A stretch of 64,000 bases of DNA, from positions 157,727 through 221,726 of the forward strand of contig JAPLAU010000028.1 of the NCBI GenBank assembly GCA_026393115.1. The letters are read 5' to 3'. Below the pieces are notes generated by a model, which had not been told where the DNA came from, made no database searches, and saw only the letters and a program-made list of their open reading frames with translations. The stretch comes from Actinomycetota bacterium (GTDB lineage Bacteria > Actinomycetota > Actinomycetes > S36-B12 > CAIYMF01). Every line of letters begins with the position of its first letter. Within the stretch, counting starts at the first letter, position 1. This document shows positions 51,001 to 58,208 of this stretch, piece by piece. The position numbers and the translations under genes were made by a program.

Positions 51001-52564
51001 CCTTCTGCGGTGTCGACGTGATGGTGGCGATGGTTGCTTGTGGTTGGGGGCTCAGCACAGCAGCGCTAATGGCCTTGGCGCTGTTAGCCAGCGCGAGTGA
51101 GCTCAGAGTCTTGGGTGGAATTCCGACGGTTCCTGTGGCGATGGTCGAACTGACGCCGCTCGTCTTGGTGACGCTCAGCACGTTGTTAGTCGTGCTGTTC
51201 ACGCGGTACTTGAAGCCATCGACCGTGATGATGTCGCCAGGAATGAAGCCGGTGTCGTCGGTGACGGTGAGCGTCGTGTCGGCGCTGGTAGTGGCCCCGT
51301 TGAGCACATTGCTCTGTTTCGCGCAGACGGACTTGCCACTGGTGATCGAGTTGAGGAATGGCTGCACTCCGACGTAGTAGCCGGCGCTTCCAGAGTTTGT
51401 TGTGGAGGTCACGTTGCCGGCGTTGACGATGGTGAATCGGGTGGTCTTGCCGGCGTTGACGATGGTGAATCGGGTGGTCGAACTCACTGCGGTCACGAGG
51501 AAGTTGCCGTTGTTGCTGGTCTGGCTATTGCCCGAAATCGACACCCACGCTCCCACTGACAGGCCATGAGCCGTCGATGTGGTGACTGTCTCGTTATTGC
51601 TTCTATCCGGCGTTGTCGTACTGCTGATAGTGACCGAGTTAATGGTGTCGTCGTACACGCCCGGGGGTAGCGTCGCCGCGTTTGCTGAGCAGGTGGCGCT
51701 GGCGGCACCTGAACTGGCATCGGCATTGGCCATGTCAACCAGGTGCGCACCGTTAGGTGTGGTCGACGACACCGTCGAGGGAGTCACCAGGTCTGTCGTG
51801 ATATCAGCCGCCGAGTCCACGCAGTTCTTGCCGCTCTCGGCGTAGATCGGGTTTCCGCTGGTCGGCGCGCAGGCCTTGGTGCTGACGACTCCGTCGCCTG
51901 GCACTGCGTCGTAGTTGTAGAGGCGCGGACAGCCGGAGGTGGTGTCGTATTGGTTGACGTCGGTTGCGGCGCCACATGACGTGTCCTTCGTAGTCGTTAG
52001 CGCCGTGGCACAGCCGCTATCGGTGAAGAAGTTGATGCTGGTGACCGCGGTCAGTGCGCCCGAGTTGTAGTAGTTGCCCGTTCCGCAGACGTAGAGCTTT
52101 TCGGCCAGTGCGACGCCGTTGGCGATATCGGGCTGCGTGTTGGCTTGAACGAACGTGCCGTTGGCGGTGTTGTTGGGCTGGTACGTGGTGCAGAAAACGC
52201 GGAGTTTGGGCGCCCCGATTGGGAAATCGAGGTAGTTCGTTCCGGATCCCCTGACACTGGTGGCGCCGAAGCACTTTCCACCGTTACGACGGGACGCGTG
52301 TTCTCCCTGACTAGATGAGCCCGTAAACGACGAGATGCCCTGCAGCAACGCCTTCTCTGTCAAGAACTTGCTGCTGGGCTGATTGAGGTCGCCACTTTGT
52401 GCCGCATTGATCTGCTTGTTTGCGTTGAGTCCACCGTTGATGGCGCGGGTGAGACCTCCCACCATCAACGAAAGAATGGTGATTGCCACCAATACGAAGA
52501 CGAGCGACGCGCCCATGTCGCTGCGCACAGTGCGCAACCGGGTCAGAATGCGACCGGTCATCAC
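48023..52564 (-). CDS. Giant PilX-like minor pilin with tandem HGL...ISG repeats (candidate pilus adhesin)
   Basis: 1513 residues in the pilus operon. The N-terminus SDMGASLVFVLVAITILSLM resembles PilX: a short basic leader, Gly18 before a hydrophobic helix, but no +5 glutamate. Residues 60-310 are a Cys-rich Asn/Thr/Gly region. From ~325 to 1078 come about eight divergent repeats of 55-75 residues with core (S/T)xAHGLxxGxxVxISGTG...xDG...TFT, and one more copy at 1388-1455. Four repeats (R4, R5, R7, R8) add a cysteine pair 12-15 residues apart after DGK. Residues 1090-1330 resemble the PilX/DUF C-terminal head region without a known fold. Start GTG 52564 or ATG 52561, overlapping the upstream stop. 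Confidence 0.82.
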   Translation of the reverse strand: MMTGRILTRLRTVRSDMGASLVFVLVAITILSLMVGGLTRAINGGLNANKQINAAQSGDLNQPSSKFLTEKALLQGISSFTGSSSQGEHASRRNGGKCFGATSVRGSGTNYLDFPIGAPKLRVFCTTYQPNNTANGTFVQANTQPDIANGVALAEKLYVCGTGNYYNSGALTAVTSINFFTDSGCATALTTTKDTSCGAATDVNQYDTTSGCPRLYNYDAVPGDGVVSTKACAPTSGNPIYAESGKNCVDSAADITTDLVTPSTVSSTTPNGAHLVDMANADASSGAASATCSANAATLPPGVYDDTINSVTISSTTTPDRSNNETVTTSTAHGLSVGAWVSISGNSQTSNNGNFLVTAVSSTTRFTIVNAGKTTRFTIVNAGNVTSTTNSGSAGYYVGVQPFLNSITSGKSVCAKQSNVLNGATTSADTTLTVTDDTGFIPGDIITVDGFKYRVNSTTNNVLSVTKTSGVSSTIATGTVGIPPKTLSSLALANSAKAISAAVLSPQPQATIATITSTPQKALTSLTTQKTISSISANDASKTVTVNTSTDHGFATGASVTIAGVTANGVTFNGSYTITRVNSNTFTYSVSTACSAPGRATTCTGTTTSSTTANGASTVLIGTTSAAHGFGSGDVIAISGTGNTYFDGKNCTWLTSPTTSSFACTISPATTLAQVALTGYATVPITRVSITTSAASGFAVNDDGVISGTSVAAVDGVTCTIATISTTAIACDVPSANAIATNVSAATGKFTVPQTKVKVTATAHGLGSNNATAKVTISGIGGAYDGDYTVTIVDANTFTYTLAAAETTNLTATSGSVTKWVTLLNGTTTTAHGLAVNNVVNISGTGNADYDGKTCTIASVPTATTFTCNLATAIGPTTAASTGQVGLTNTAFTVTTAAAHDFTSGETLAISGTGVATLDGKSCTVAASPIPTATTLTCTLSSAIGYTQASAGTLTLTSARAFDSGAAVVADRICIDTKQATATNYDPWCKGGTIAPMVTALTTTSGSTTLTVTTGSYHWLSVGSSVTLSGLGTSLDTKFKGTYTVTSVLSPIQFTVTLASTPTCSVTGTPNPCTYTSSTSTALGANPKSTKGVWPTITTVTMPTGDYFFDLNDDWSINSSAVTINAGLLPEADWVTNPDGTIQKCIPSYDSTNANDVVPAAHGVTWMFGGQDSTGDSGLSWTAGNVTVCPKPLDVAGGSSMRPVAIYGPSANVTGTLAALPSYLPTTKAGTTLAETVAARSSCTASAAVSYCDIFEMPATRSPDGTVMSMYGAVFAPNSRVSLTMNPFNDDSMSLYGVVANAMRVITSGTQVASTPGRPPRGSGKPSQQNKQVRVRFTAYSCLTLAGATNTYSGKAVCTYTTAPDAKWMAPGSNSRTAPALKITKVATSSTTVTVTTSTAHKLGVGNWVTFGTGSPTALRSTVWRVATVPTTTTFTLELPAAATVTGTSGSVSWTPDSCPPFGTYPFAGCTAVVIDSATVNNAGGPDYNLVGPYLPPSDECPAGNTACWMILY
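48200..48403 (-). repeat. Isolated C-terminal copy of the pilus protein repeat
   Basis: Encodes residues 1388-1455: TTSTAHKLGVGNWVTFGTG followed by TTTTFTLELP. It has the same strand pattern as the main array 300 residues upstream, so it is a detached repeat. Confidence 0.6.
49331..51592 (-). repeat. Main repeat array of the giant pilus protein
   Basis: Encodes residues ~325-1078. Repeat cores begin at about residues 330 (TAHGLSVGAWVSISG), 550 (TDHGFATGASVTIAG), 626 (AAHGFGSGDVIAISG), 694 (ASGFAVNDDGVISG), 762 (TAHGLGSNN...VTISG), 830 (TAHGLAVNNVVNISG), 899 (AAHDFTSGETLAISG) and 1017 (SYHWLSVGSSVTLSG). A shorter related unit lies at ~428-455. The repeats resemble the FCCH-like beta modules reported in phage and surface proteins. 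Confidence 0.7.
51414..51479 (-). repeat. Exact 33-bp tandem duplication inside the giant pilus gene
   Basis: Two identical 33-bp units (51414-51446 and 51447-51479) encode a doubled TTRFTIVNAG stretch in the first repeat. The identity against a background of divergent repeats marks a recent in-frame slippage event. Confidence 0.9.
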
Positions 52565-53151
52565 GGCATCACCCCATACAACTTCATGGGCTGGGGTGAA
52601 TCGACGGCCACACCACTTGTCGCGGGGTTGAGGGTCAAGCTGAATGCCACACGATTGATGCTGGCCGCAGGAGAGCAGTTGGTAAGGGTGGCGAAGTAGG
52701 GGGTGGTGGTTGTCTGCTTCTCACAGGTGATCACCGGGCTACTCACCGAGTCGGCCAGTTGCGTGGTGTTCACCACGCCACCCGTTCCGCACTCGTAGCG
52801 CACGAGTGCCCCCTTGGCGTTGACCGAATACCACACGGTCTTGTTGGACGTAGTGCGAACGTTTGTCGTTGTCAGTGTAAAGAGCGGCGTACCCGACCCA
52901 CACGGCGCAGTACCACCGGTGGTGATCGTTGAAGCTGAGTTGATGTCGCTCGGGAAGACGTACCCGACCAGCGTCGTGTCCTTCGAACGCTCAGCTCGTT
53001 CTTGGGCTCCGCTCATCGTGCGCAGCACTGACACGAGCGTGAATCCTAACGTGCCCATCACAAGCACCATGATGGTGATAGCAACGAGCAACTCGGGCAG
53101 TGTGAAGCCCGCATCAGAGTCCGCGACCACGCGGCGAAGTCGCGCGTTCAT
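52561..53151 (-). CDS. Type IV minor prepilin (PilW-like)
   Basis: A 196-residue prepilin-like protein. The leader MNARLRRVVADSDAG ends at G15/F16 and the mature start FTLPELLVAITIMVLVMGTL keeps Glu at +5 (residue 20). The remaining domain is beta-rich with cysteine pairs (PCGSG, ECGTGG, TCEKQ, NCSP). Size and place between pilV-like and pilX-like genes suggest PilW. Its stop overlaps the start of the giant pilus gene and its start overlaps the pilV-like stop. Confidence 0.85.
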   Translation of the reverse strand: MNARLRRVVADSDAGFTLPELLVAITIMVLVMGTLGFTLVSVLRTMSGAQERAERSKDTTLVGYVFPSDINSASTITTGGTAPCGSGTPLFTLTTTNVRTTSNKTVWYSVNAKGALVRYECGTGGVVNTTQLADSVSSPVITCEKQTTTTPYFATLTNCSPAASINRVAFSLTLNPATSGVAVDSPQPMKLYGVMP

Positions 53152-53768
53152 ACGGTGCCTTGGTAGACGTTTGCCTTCAGTACCGAGGGGAACGTGGCTT
53201 CGGTGCGCACGACATTGCCGCTGCCCTTGTCGACGGTCGCGTGACCAACCGCTGTCACGGGCAAACTCACTTGAAGCGCCGTCGCTGCCTCGCCGGTGGA
53301 CGCGACGGGGTGACCGGCGAGTGCCGTGCAGGGGTACACCGTTTGGGTCATGACGGCGTTGCTGTCAACACTGACCACTACGAGGCCGAAGGTAATGCCT
53401 GCCGAGTCAAGCGTGACGTCTGAGTTGTTCGCTGCTGCGGCTTGGGCGACAGCCTTGAGTTGAGTCGTTACCGTGCTGTTGCAGGCTCCATTGCTATAGA
53501 GCGGAGTTGACTTCGGCACTGTGAAGCTCGACACCGCCTCGTAGACCGAACGTCCCGCGCTCTGTGAAGCCGACTGAGCACGCAGGATGGTCGTGATCGA
53601 ACCCGACAGGGTCACAGCCCCAATGAGTGCCACGACGACGAGTCCGACAATTCCGATCGACACCAAACTCTCGATCAGGGTCTCGCCTCGTTCGCTGGCG
53701 ACATGGCGAAGTCGCCGACGGAGCCGGGTGGCTCGGTCAGCGACTGCGCTCAGTGGCCTACGGGTCAT
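53148..53768 (-). CDS. Type IV minor prepilin (PilV-like)
   Basis: A 206-residue prepilin. A long basic leader ends ASERG28, then ETLIESLVSIGIVGLVVVAL, with Glu at +5 (residue 33); the +1 residue is Glu rather than the usual Phe. The body is Ala/Ser/Thr-rich with a single cysteine pair (GACNS, YPCTA). It is fused by a 4-bp overlap to pilC upstream and to the pilW-like gene downstream. Confidence 0.83.
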   Translation of the reverse strand: MTRRPLSAVADRATRLRRRLRHVASERGETLIESLVSIGIVGLVVVALIGAVTLSGSITTILRAQSASQSAGRSVYEAVSSFTVPKSTPLYSNGACNSTVTTQLKAVAQAAAANNSDVTLDSAGITFGLVVVSVDSNAVMTQTVYPCTALAGHPVASTGEAATALQVSLPVTAVGHATVDKGSGNVVRTEATFPSVLKANVYQGTV

Positions 53769-54898
53769 GCATGTCCCTGCTGTTGGAAGATTCCGTACAT
53801 CGCGCTGACCAGTGCGACGGCGACGAAGCCGACGATCAGGCCGACTCCGAGCACCACGGCGGGCTCGATCAGTGTGGTGACCTTCTTGATCTTGTGCTCA
53901 AGTTCGCGCTCGTAGAACGTTGCGGCAACGTCCATCTGATCCTGCAAAGTTCCGGTGGCTTCACCCACACGGATCATCTGCACGACAGTGCTCGGGAAGA
54001 CGCCGGTTGCGGCGAGGGGGCCGCTCAAGCCGCCGCCCTCGATCATTCCCTGCTGTGCTTCCATCAACGCGGTGCTGTAGACGGTGTTGTTCATCGTCTC
54101 CGCTGTAACGCGCATGGCCGTGGTAAGCGGCACACCGGCGTTCGCGAGTGAGGCCATCAAACGACAGAAGCGTTCGGTGAGCACGATGTTGTACGCGGGG
54201 CCAAGCACCGGAAGGCGAAGACGCACGCGGTCGAAGAAGTCCTTGCCAATGCCACGCTTGACAGCAATGGTGCAACCGACACTGACCACAATCGTCACGA
54301 CCGCGATGGGTAGACCCCACCTCGTAATAAACTGCGTGAATCCCAGGAGCATGCGTGTCGCGAGTGGCAACTCAATGTTCAACGACGCGAAGAACTTCTC
54401 GAACTGGGGCAACACCGCGACCGAAAGAATGACGACCGTAATCAGGGCCATGCCCAGAACCACCATGGGGTACGTGAGCGCACCGGTGATCTTTCGGCGG
54501 GTCTCAAGATCCTTCTCGACATAGTCGCCGAGGTTGTCGAGCACCTGGTCAAGACGGCCGGTGAGCTCGGCGCTGGCAAGGATGCGCCGGTAGTAGAGGG
54601 GGAAGTCCTTGGGGTGCTTGTCGAACGCCTCGGTCATGGTGGCGCCGTTGCGTAGGTCATCGGAGATGGCGCCCACGACGCGACGCACCGCCGTGCTGTC
54701 GCCGTCGCCTTCAATAATCGCGAGTGCGGAAAGCACAGGAACACCAGCGCGCAGGAAGGCTGCCAGCTGACGAGAGAGGTGCACGAGTTCTTCGCGCTTG
54801 AGCTTCTTCTGTGTCAGTTCGATGTTGAACTTAGACCGGGGCTTCTCCGGGTCCTGTGACATCGACAGATCGCCGCCGCGCTCCTCGAGTGTGGTCAC
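53765..54898 (-). CDS. pilC: Type IV pilus inner-membrane platform protein PilC
   Basis: PilC/GspF-type platform protein (377 residues) that couples the assembly ATPase to pilin insertion. It has two tandem GspF domains: the first with LSRQLAAFLRAGVPVLSALA, the second with FCRLMASLANAGVPLTTAM and VGEATGTLQDQMDVAA. Three membrane helices lie near 155-180, 205-228 and the C-terminus. GTG 54898 has AAAGGG seven bases upstream; ATG 54862 is possible and the longer open frame is unconserved. Confidence 0.93.
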   Translation of the reverse strand: MTTLEERGGDLSMSQDPEKPRSKFNIELTQKKLKREELVHLSRQLAAFLRAGVPVLSALAIIEGDGDSTAVRRVVGAISDDLRNGATMTEAFDKHPKDFPLYYRRILASAELTGRLDQVLDNLGDYVEKDLETRRKITGALTYPMVVLGMALITVVILSVAVLPQFEKFFASLNIELPLATRMLLGFTQFITRWGLPIAVVTIVVSVGCTIAVKRGIGKDFFDRVRLRLPVLGPAYNIVLTERFCRLMASLANAGVPLTTAMRVTAETMNNTVYSTALMEAQQGMIEGGGLSGPLAATGVFPSTVVQMIRVGEATGTLQDQMDVAATFYERELEHKIKKVTTLIEPAVVLGVGLIVGFVAVALVSAMYGIFQQQGHA

Positions 54899-54962
54899 TG
54901 TGTCGCCCTTTCTTTGCCCTGAGGTTCTGAGGTGGTTCAGTTGGTTTGGATGGGTCAGTTGG

Positions 54963-56720
54963 TTAGATCGTGTGAATGGTGCGCATGACTTCGAACACGC
55001 TGGTTTTTCCGTCGCGAACGAGGTCGATTGATTCATCGCGCAAGGTGATGAGTCCGTTCTTGATTGCCAGTGCGCGCATCACTTCAGCTGAAGGACGGTC
55101 GTGCACCAGGCGCTGCGAAATGTCCTCGTCGACGTCGAGTACTTCGTAGATGCCGACTCGCTCGAGGTAGCCCGAACCGTTGCAGCGGTTACAGCCATCT
55201 GAGGTTCGGAACTCAATGTCGGTCGGTCCGTCGATGCGGTTCCAGAACTCCGCTTCTTCAGGAGACAGGGTGTAGTCGCGGGCGCACCCGGTGCATAGTC
55301 GACGCACAAGACGCTGGCCGACGATGGCACGCACTGATGAGGCCACGAGGAAGGGTTCGACTCCCATGTCGATGAAGCGGTAGAGCGCTGACACCGAGTC
55401 GGTGGCGTGAAGCGACGAGAACACCAAGTGGCCGGTGAGGGCTGCCTGAATGGCGATGCGTGCGGTCTCGTGGTCGCGAATCTCACCAACGAGGATGACG
55501 TCTGGGTCTTGACGCAAGATGGCGCGAAGCCCGGTGGCGAAGGTGACACCGGCCGGTTCGTTGATTGAGATCTGGGTGATGCCCGGGAACATGTACTCAA
55601 CCGGGTCTTCAATGGTGGTGATCGAACGCTCGACCGCGTCGATCTCTCGCAGTGAGGCGTAGAGCGTGGTGGTCTTCCCTGCGCCGGTGGGGCCAGCACA
55701 CACGACCATTCCGAACGGCGTGGCGATCGCTTCGGCAAACTTCTTGTGGGCCATCGGAGACATTCCGAGCTCAGAAAGGCGCATTGCGGGCTTGCTGCGG
55801 TCGAGCAGTCGCAGCACCAACTTCTCGCCCCAGACCGTGCCGACCGACGAGACGCGAATATCGAGGTCGCGACCATCAACTGTCGAGCCAATCTGTCCGT
55901 CCTGGGGGCGACGGCGCTCAACGATGTTCATGCCCGCCATCACCTTGAGGCGACCAGCCACGGGCGCCGCCATCGACGAGGGAAGTTGTGACACATCGCG
56001 CAAGGCGCCGTCAATACGAAAGCGAACGAGGAACGCGTCGCTGCGTGATTCGAGGTGGACATCGGACGCGCGGTCGCGAACTGCCTGGGACAAGATCATG
56101 TCGACCACCTTGACCACGGGTGCGTCGTCAGTTTGCGCGCCGAGAAGGTCGTCTTGCAGACCAGTGCTGATTCGGGTGCTGAGGTAGGCATCGACTTGGG
56201 GCCCAATGCCGGTGAGGGCGTCGTAGTGCGAAGCCATCATTCGGTCGATGTCGGCGCGAGAGGCAACGTGCACCCTCACTGGCATGCTCAGCAGTTGGGT
56301 GAGGTTCTGGTCGAGACCGGGGTGAGGGTCGGCGGTGACGACGATGAGCGTTCCATCCTCGATCCACAGCGGCAGCACACCTTGCCCGCGCGCGATCGAT
56401 TCGGGGACCAGCGCCAAGGCTTCGGCCTCTGGCCGCACGTGCCGTAGATCGATTTCGGAGAGTTCCTGCTGACGGGCGAGGATTCCTAGCAGGTCAGCAT
56501 CGGTGAGGTTGCCAGCGCGCAGGAGAACCAGACCGAGGGGTTCGCCCGTGGCTTCCTGAGTTGCGAGAGCGGCATCGAGCATCTCGCGCGTAATCAAGCC
56601 GTCCTCAATGAGCAGGTCACCCAAGGGGGTACCGCCCGAGGAACGCCGAATCGCGGTGGGAATGGGGGCAGGCTTGTTCGCGTCGACGACGTCGTCGCGA
56701 CGGCCGCGAAATCTGGCCAT
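54963..56720 (-). CDS. pilB: Type IV pilus assembly ATPase PilB (GspE family)
   Basis: The extension motor (585 residues). The N-terminal MshEN-like domain (LGDLLIEDGLITREMLDAAL; ~33-190) may bind c-di-GMP. The ATPase core has Walker A GPTGAGKTT (Lys349), Asp box ITTIEDPVEY, Walker B RQDPDVILVGEIRD and the His box SSLHATDS. A four-cysteine zinc site (CTGC, CNRC) precedes VGIYEVLD. ATG 56720 has GGGGAG seven bases upstream. No retraction ATPase PilT is visible in the window. Confidence 0.95.
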   Translation of the reverse strand: MARFRGRRDDVVDANKPAPIPTAIRRSSGGTPLGDLLIEDGLITREMLDAALATQEATGEPLGLVLLRAGNLTDADLLGILARQQELSEIDLRHVRPEAEALALVPESIARGQGVLPLWIEDGTLIVVTADPHPGLDQNLTQLLSMPVRVHVASRADIDRMMASHYDALTGIGPQVDAYLSTRISTGLQDDLLGAQTDDAPVVKVVDMILSQAVRDRASDVHLESRSDAFLVRFRIDGALRDVSQLPSSMAAPVAGRLKVMAGMNIVERRRPQDGQIGSTVDGRDLDIRVSSVGTVWGEKLVLRLLDRSKPAMRLSELGMSPMAHKKFAEAIATPFGMVVCAGPTGAGKTTTLYASLREIDAVERSITTIEDPVEYMFPGITQISINEPAGVTFATGLRAILRQDPDVILVGEIRDHETARIAIQAALTGHLVFSSLHATDSVSALYRFIDMGVEPFLVASSVRAIVGQRLVRRLCTGCARDYTLSPEEAEFWNRIDGPTDIEFRTSDGCNRCNGSGYLERVGIYEVLDVDEDISQRLVHDRPSAEVMRALAIKNGLITLRDESIDLVRDGKTSVFEVMRTIHTI

Positions 56721-56850
56721 GTAGTGCTCCCCACCTCGCCTGTCTGAACTGTGGACCCAATGCTCAGACGTCACCCGATCGTGTTCGGTTCCGATCGGAC
56801 ATACCTTCGTTTTACGATAAACGGACTCGGAAGAAGCGGCTACCCAGCGT

Positions 56851-56871
56851 CACCCATGTGGGTGGTCTATA
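56851..56871 (-). promoter_or_regulatory. Candidate pil operon promoter with palindrome at the start site
   Basis: On the minus strand TATAGA (56871-56866) is followed at once by the CACCCA/TGGGTG palindrome (56864-56851), where +1 would fall, about 140 nt before pilB. No good -35 is visible. The 183-bp stretch 56721-56903 otherwise holds only CGATCG repeats (around 56778-56800). Confidence 0.35.
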
Positions 56872-56903
56872 CAGGGAGTTTGTACGGATTGCCTAACTAA
56901 TAG

Positions 56904-58172
56904 TTACTCAGCGTGACGGGCGTCAGTGGCTGGTGCCAATCGGGGCAGAGTCTCCCTCATTGGCAGGGTCATCACCAGGCCGAAAAGCCCCACGGCGGTG
57001 CCGACGGCGAAGGCGAGGGCGAAGGATCCGGTGGCGTCGATGATGACTCCTGCGGCCAGTGGCCCGACGATGGCGCCGAAATCGCTGCACATCTGGAAGG
57101 CCGCCACCACGATTCCGCCGGGCGCGCCTCCGGTGACGTCGCCCACGACCGCGGAGGGGGCAGACCCGAGGAAGGCCGAGCCAGCCCCGAAGACGGCCAT
57201 GGCCACGAGGAACAGGGGCATCGAGGTGGTGAGGGCGAGCAGTGCCATCGCGGCCGTCGCCCCGACAGTTCCGATGATGAGGGCAGGTCGACGTCCCCGG
57301 GTGTCGGCCAGACGGCCGGCCGGGAGAAGGAGTGCCGCTTGCACGGCAGCCGACACCAGCAATCCGATACCGGTGAGTTCGGGGCCGCGTTGCAGTGATT
57401 CGACGACGAAGAGAGGAATGACCGCAGAACGCAATCCGAAGAAGGCGAAACCGCTGCCGAGGTTCACTGCAAGCGCCGCACGATAGGCAGAGTCGCGCAA
57501 GGCCTGCGACATCGGGATGCCGACACGTTCAGGGTTGCGATCGCGGGTCAATGAGTTCTCGGCCTCGGCCACATCCGCTTCGCGCTCAGTAATGTGAGTA
57601 CGGGTGAGGAATACGAGCGCGACGATCAGGGCCGCAGTCAGCGTGATGGCGTAGATGAAGAACGGCAGCCGCAGCGAAACACCTGTTACCAGTCCGCCGA
57701 CGGCAGGTCCGGTCACTCCACCGAGGAGGAATCCGCCTTGGTAGGCACCGGCAGCCCGGCCGCGTTGAGCTGGTTCGACGACGCGTAGCAAGAGAGCGAG
57801 GGCTGACACGGTGAACATCGAGGACCCGACTCCGCCAATACCGCGCAGTATCAGCAGGTGAGGAAAGTCGGTCGCGAGTCCTGCGAGGGCGCTCGACAGG
57901 GCCACGATGCCAAGGCCTGTGGCCAGCATGGTGCGCTCGCCAATGCGGTTGACGAGCCAGCCCGCCGCGGGTGACGTCACAAATCGCATGAAAGCGAACA
58001 CGGAGATAACGGCCGTTGCCGCGGTGGTCGAGACTCCGAAACTCTTGGCAAAAAGGGGAATTGCCGGCGCCACGATTCCGAATCCGAGCGCGACGCAGAA
58101 GGCGATGGCCGAGAGAACTCCGACTTCGCGGGGGAGCCCCGCGAGCATCGGGATTCCACGCCGTTTGGCCAT
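56904..58172 (-). CDS. Major facilitator superfamily transporter
   Basis: A 422-residue, 12-helix MFS protein of the drug-efflux type. The loop 2-3 motif reads GWLVNRIGERTML, and the second half repeats it as GRLADTRGRRPALIIG, the characteristic G(R/K)xxDRxGR motif. The centre has a 30-residue hydrophilic loop (TREADVAEAENSLTRDRN-like). It is upstream of pilB on the same strand with a 183-bp gap. Substrate unknown. Confidence 0.9.
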   Translation of the reverse strand: MAKRRGIPMLAGLPREVGVLSAIAFCVALGFGIVAPAIPLFAKSFGVSTTAATAVISVFAFMRFVTSPAAGWLVNRIGERTMLATGLGIVALSSALAGLATDFPHLLILRGIGGVGSSMFTVSALALLLRVVEPAQRGRAAGAYQGGFLLGGVTGPAVGGLVTGVSLRLPFFIYAITLTAALIVALVFLTRTHITEREADVAEAENSLTRDRNPERVGIPMSQALRDSAYRAALAVNLGSGFAFFGLRSAVIPLFVVESLQRGPELTGIGLLVSAAVQAALLLPAGRLADTRGRRPALIIGTVGATAAMALLALTTSMPLFLVAMAVFGAGSAFLGSAPSAVVGDVTGGAPGGIVVAAFQMCSDFGAIVGPLAAGVIIDATGSFALAFAVGTAVGLFGLVMTLPMRETLPRLAPATDARHAE

Positions 58173-58178
58173 CTTTCG

Positions 58179-58184
58179 AGCCTA
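58179..58184 (-). promoter_or_regulatory. -10 box TAGGCT for the MFS gene
   Basis: TAGGCT on the minus strand with a 6-nt spacer to ATG 58172. Confidence 0.6.
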
Positions 58185-58208
58185 GTGCGGGACGCTCGCC
58201 GCGACCGG

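Noticed and set aside
50847-51377. 176-codon plus-strand frame (and neighbours) opposite the giant pilus gene
   Set aside because: Hydrophobic Val/Ala-rich translation results from the antisense of Thr/Ser/Asn-rich repeats; there is no start context or family match.
48200-51592. Repeat array as a CRISPR or DNA satellite
   Set aside because: The repeats are diverged at DNA level and conserved only as protein pattern within one long reading frame; apart from the 33-bp doubling there is no exact repeat-spacer structure.
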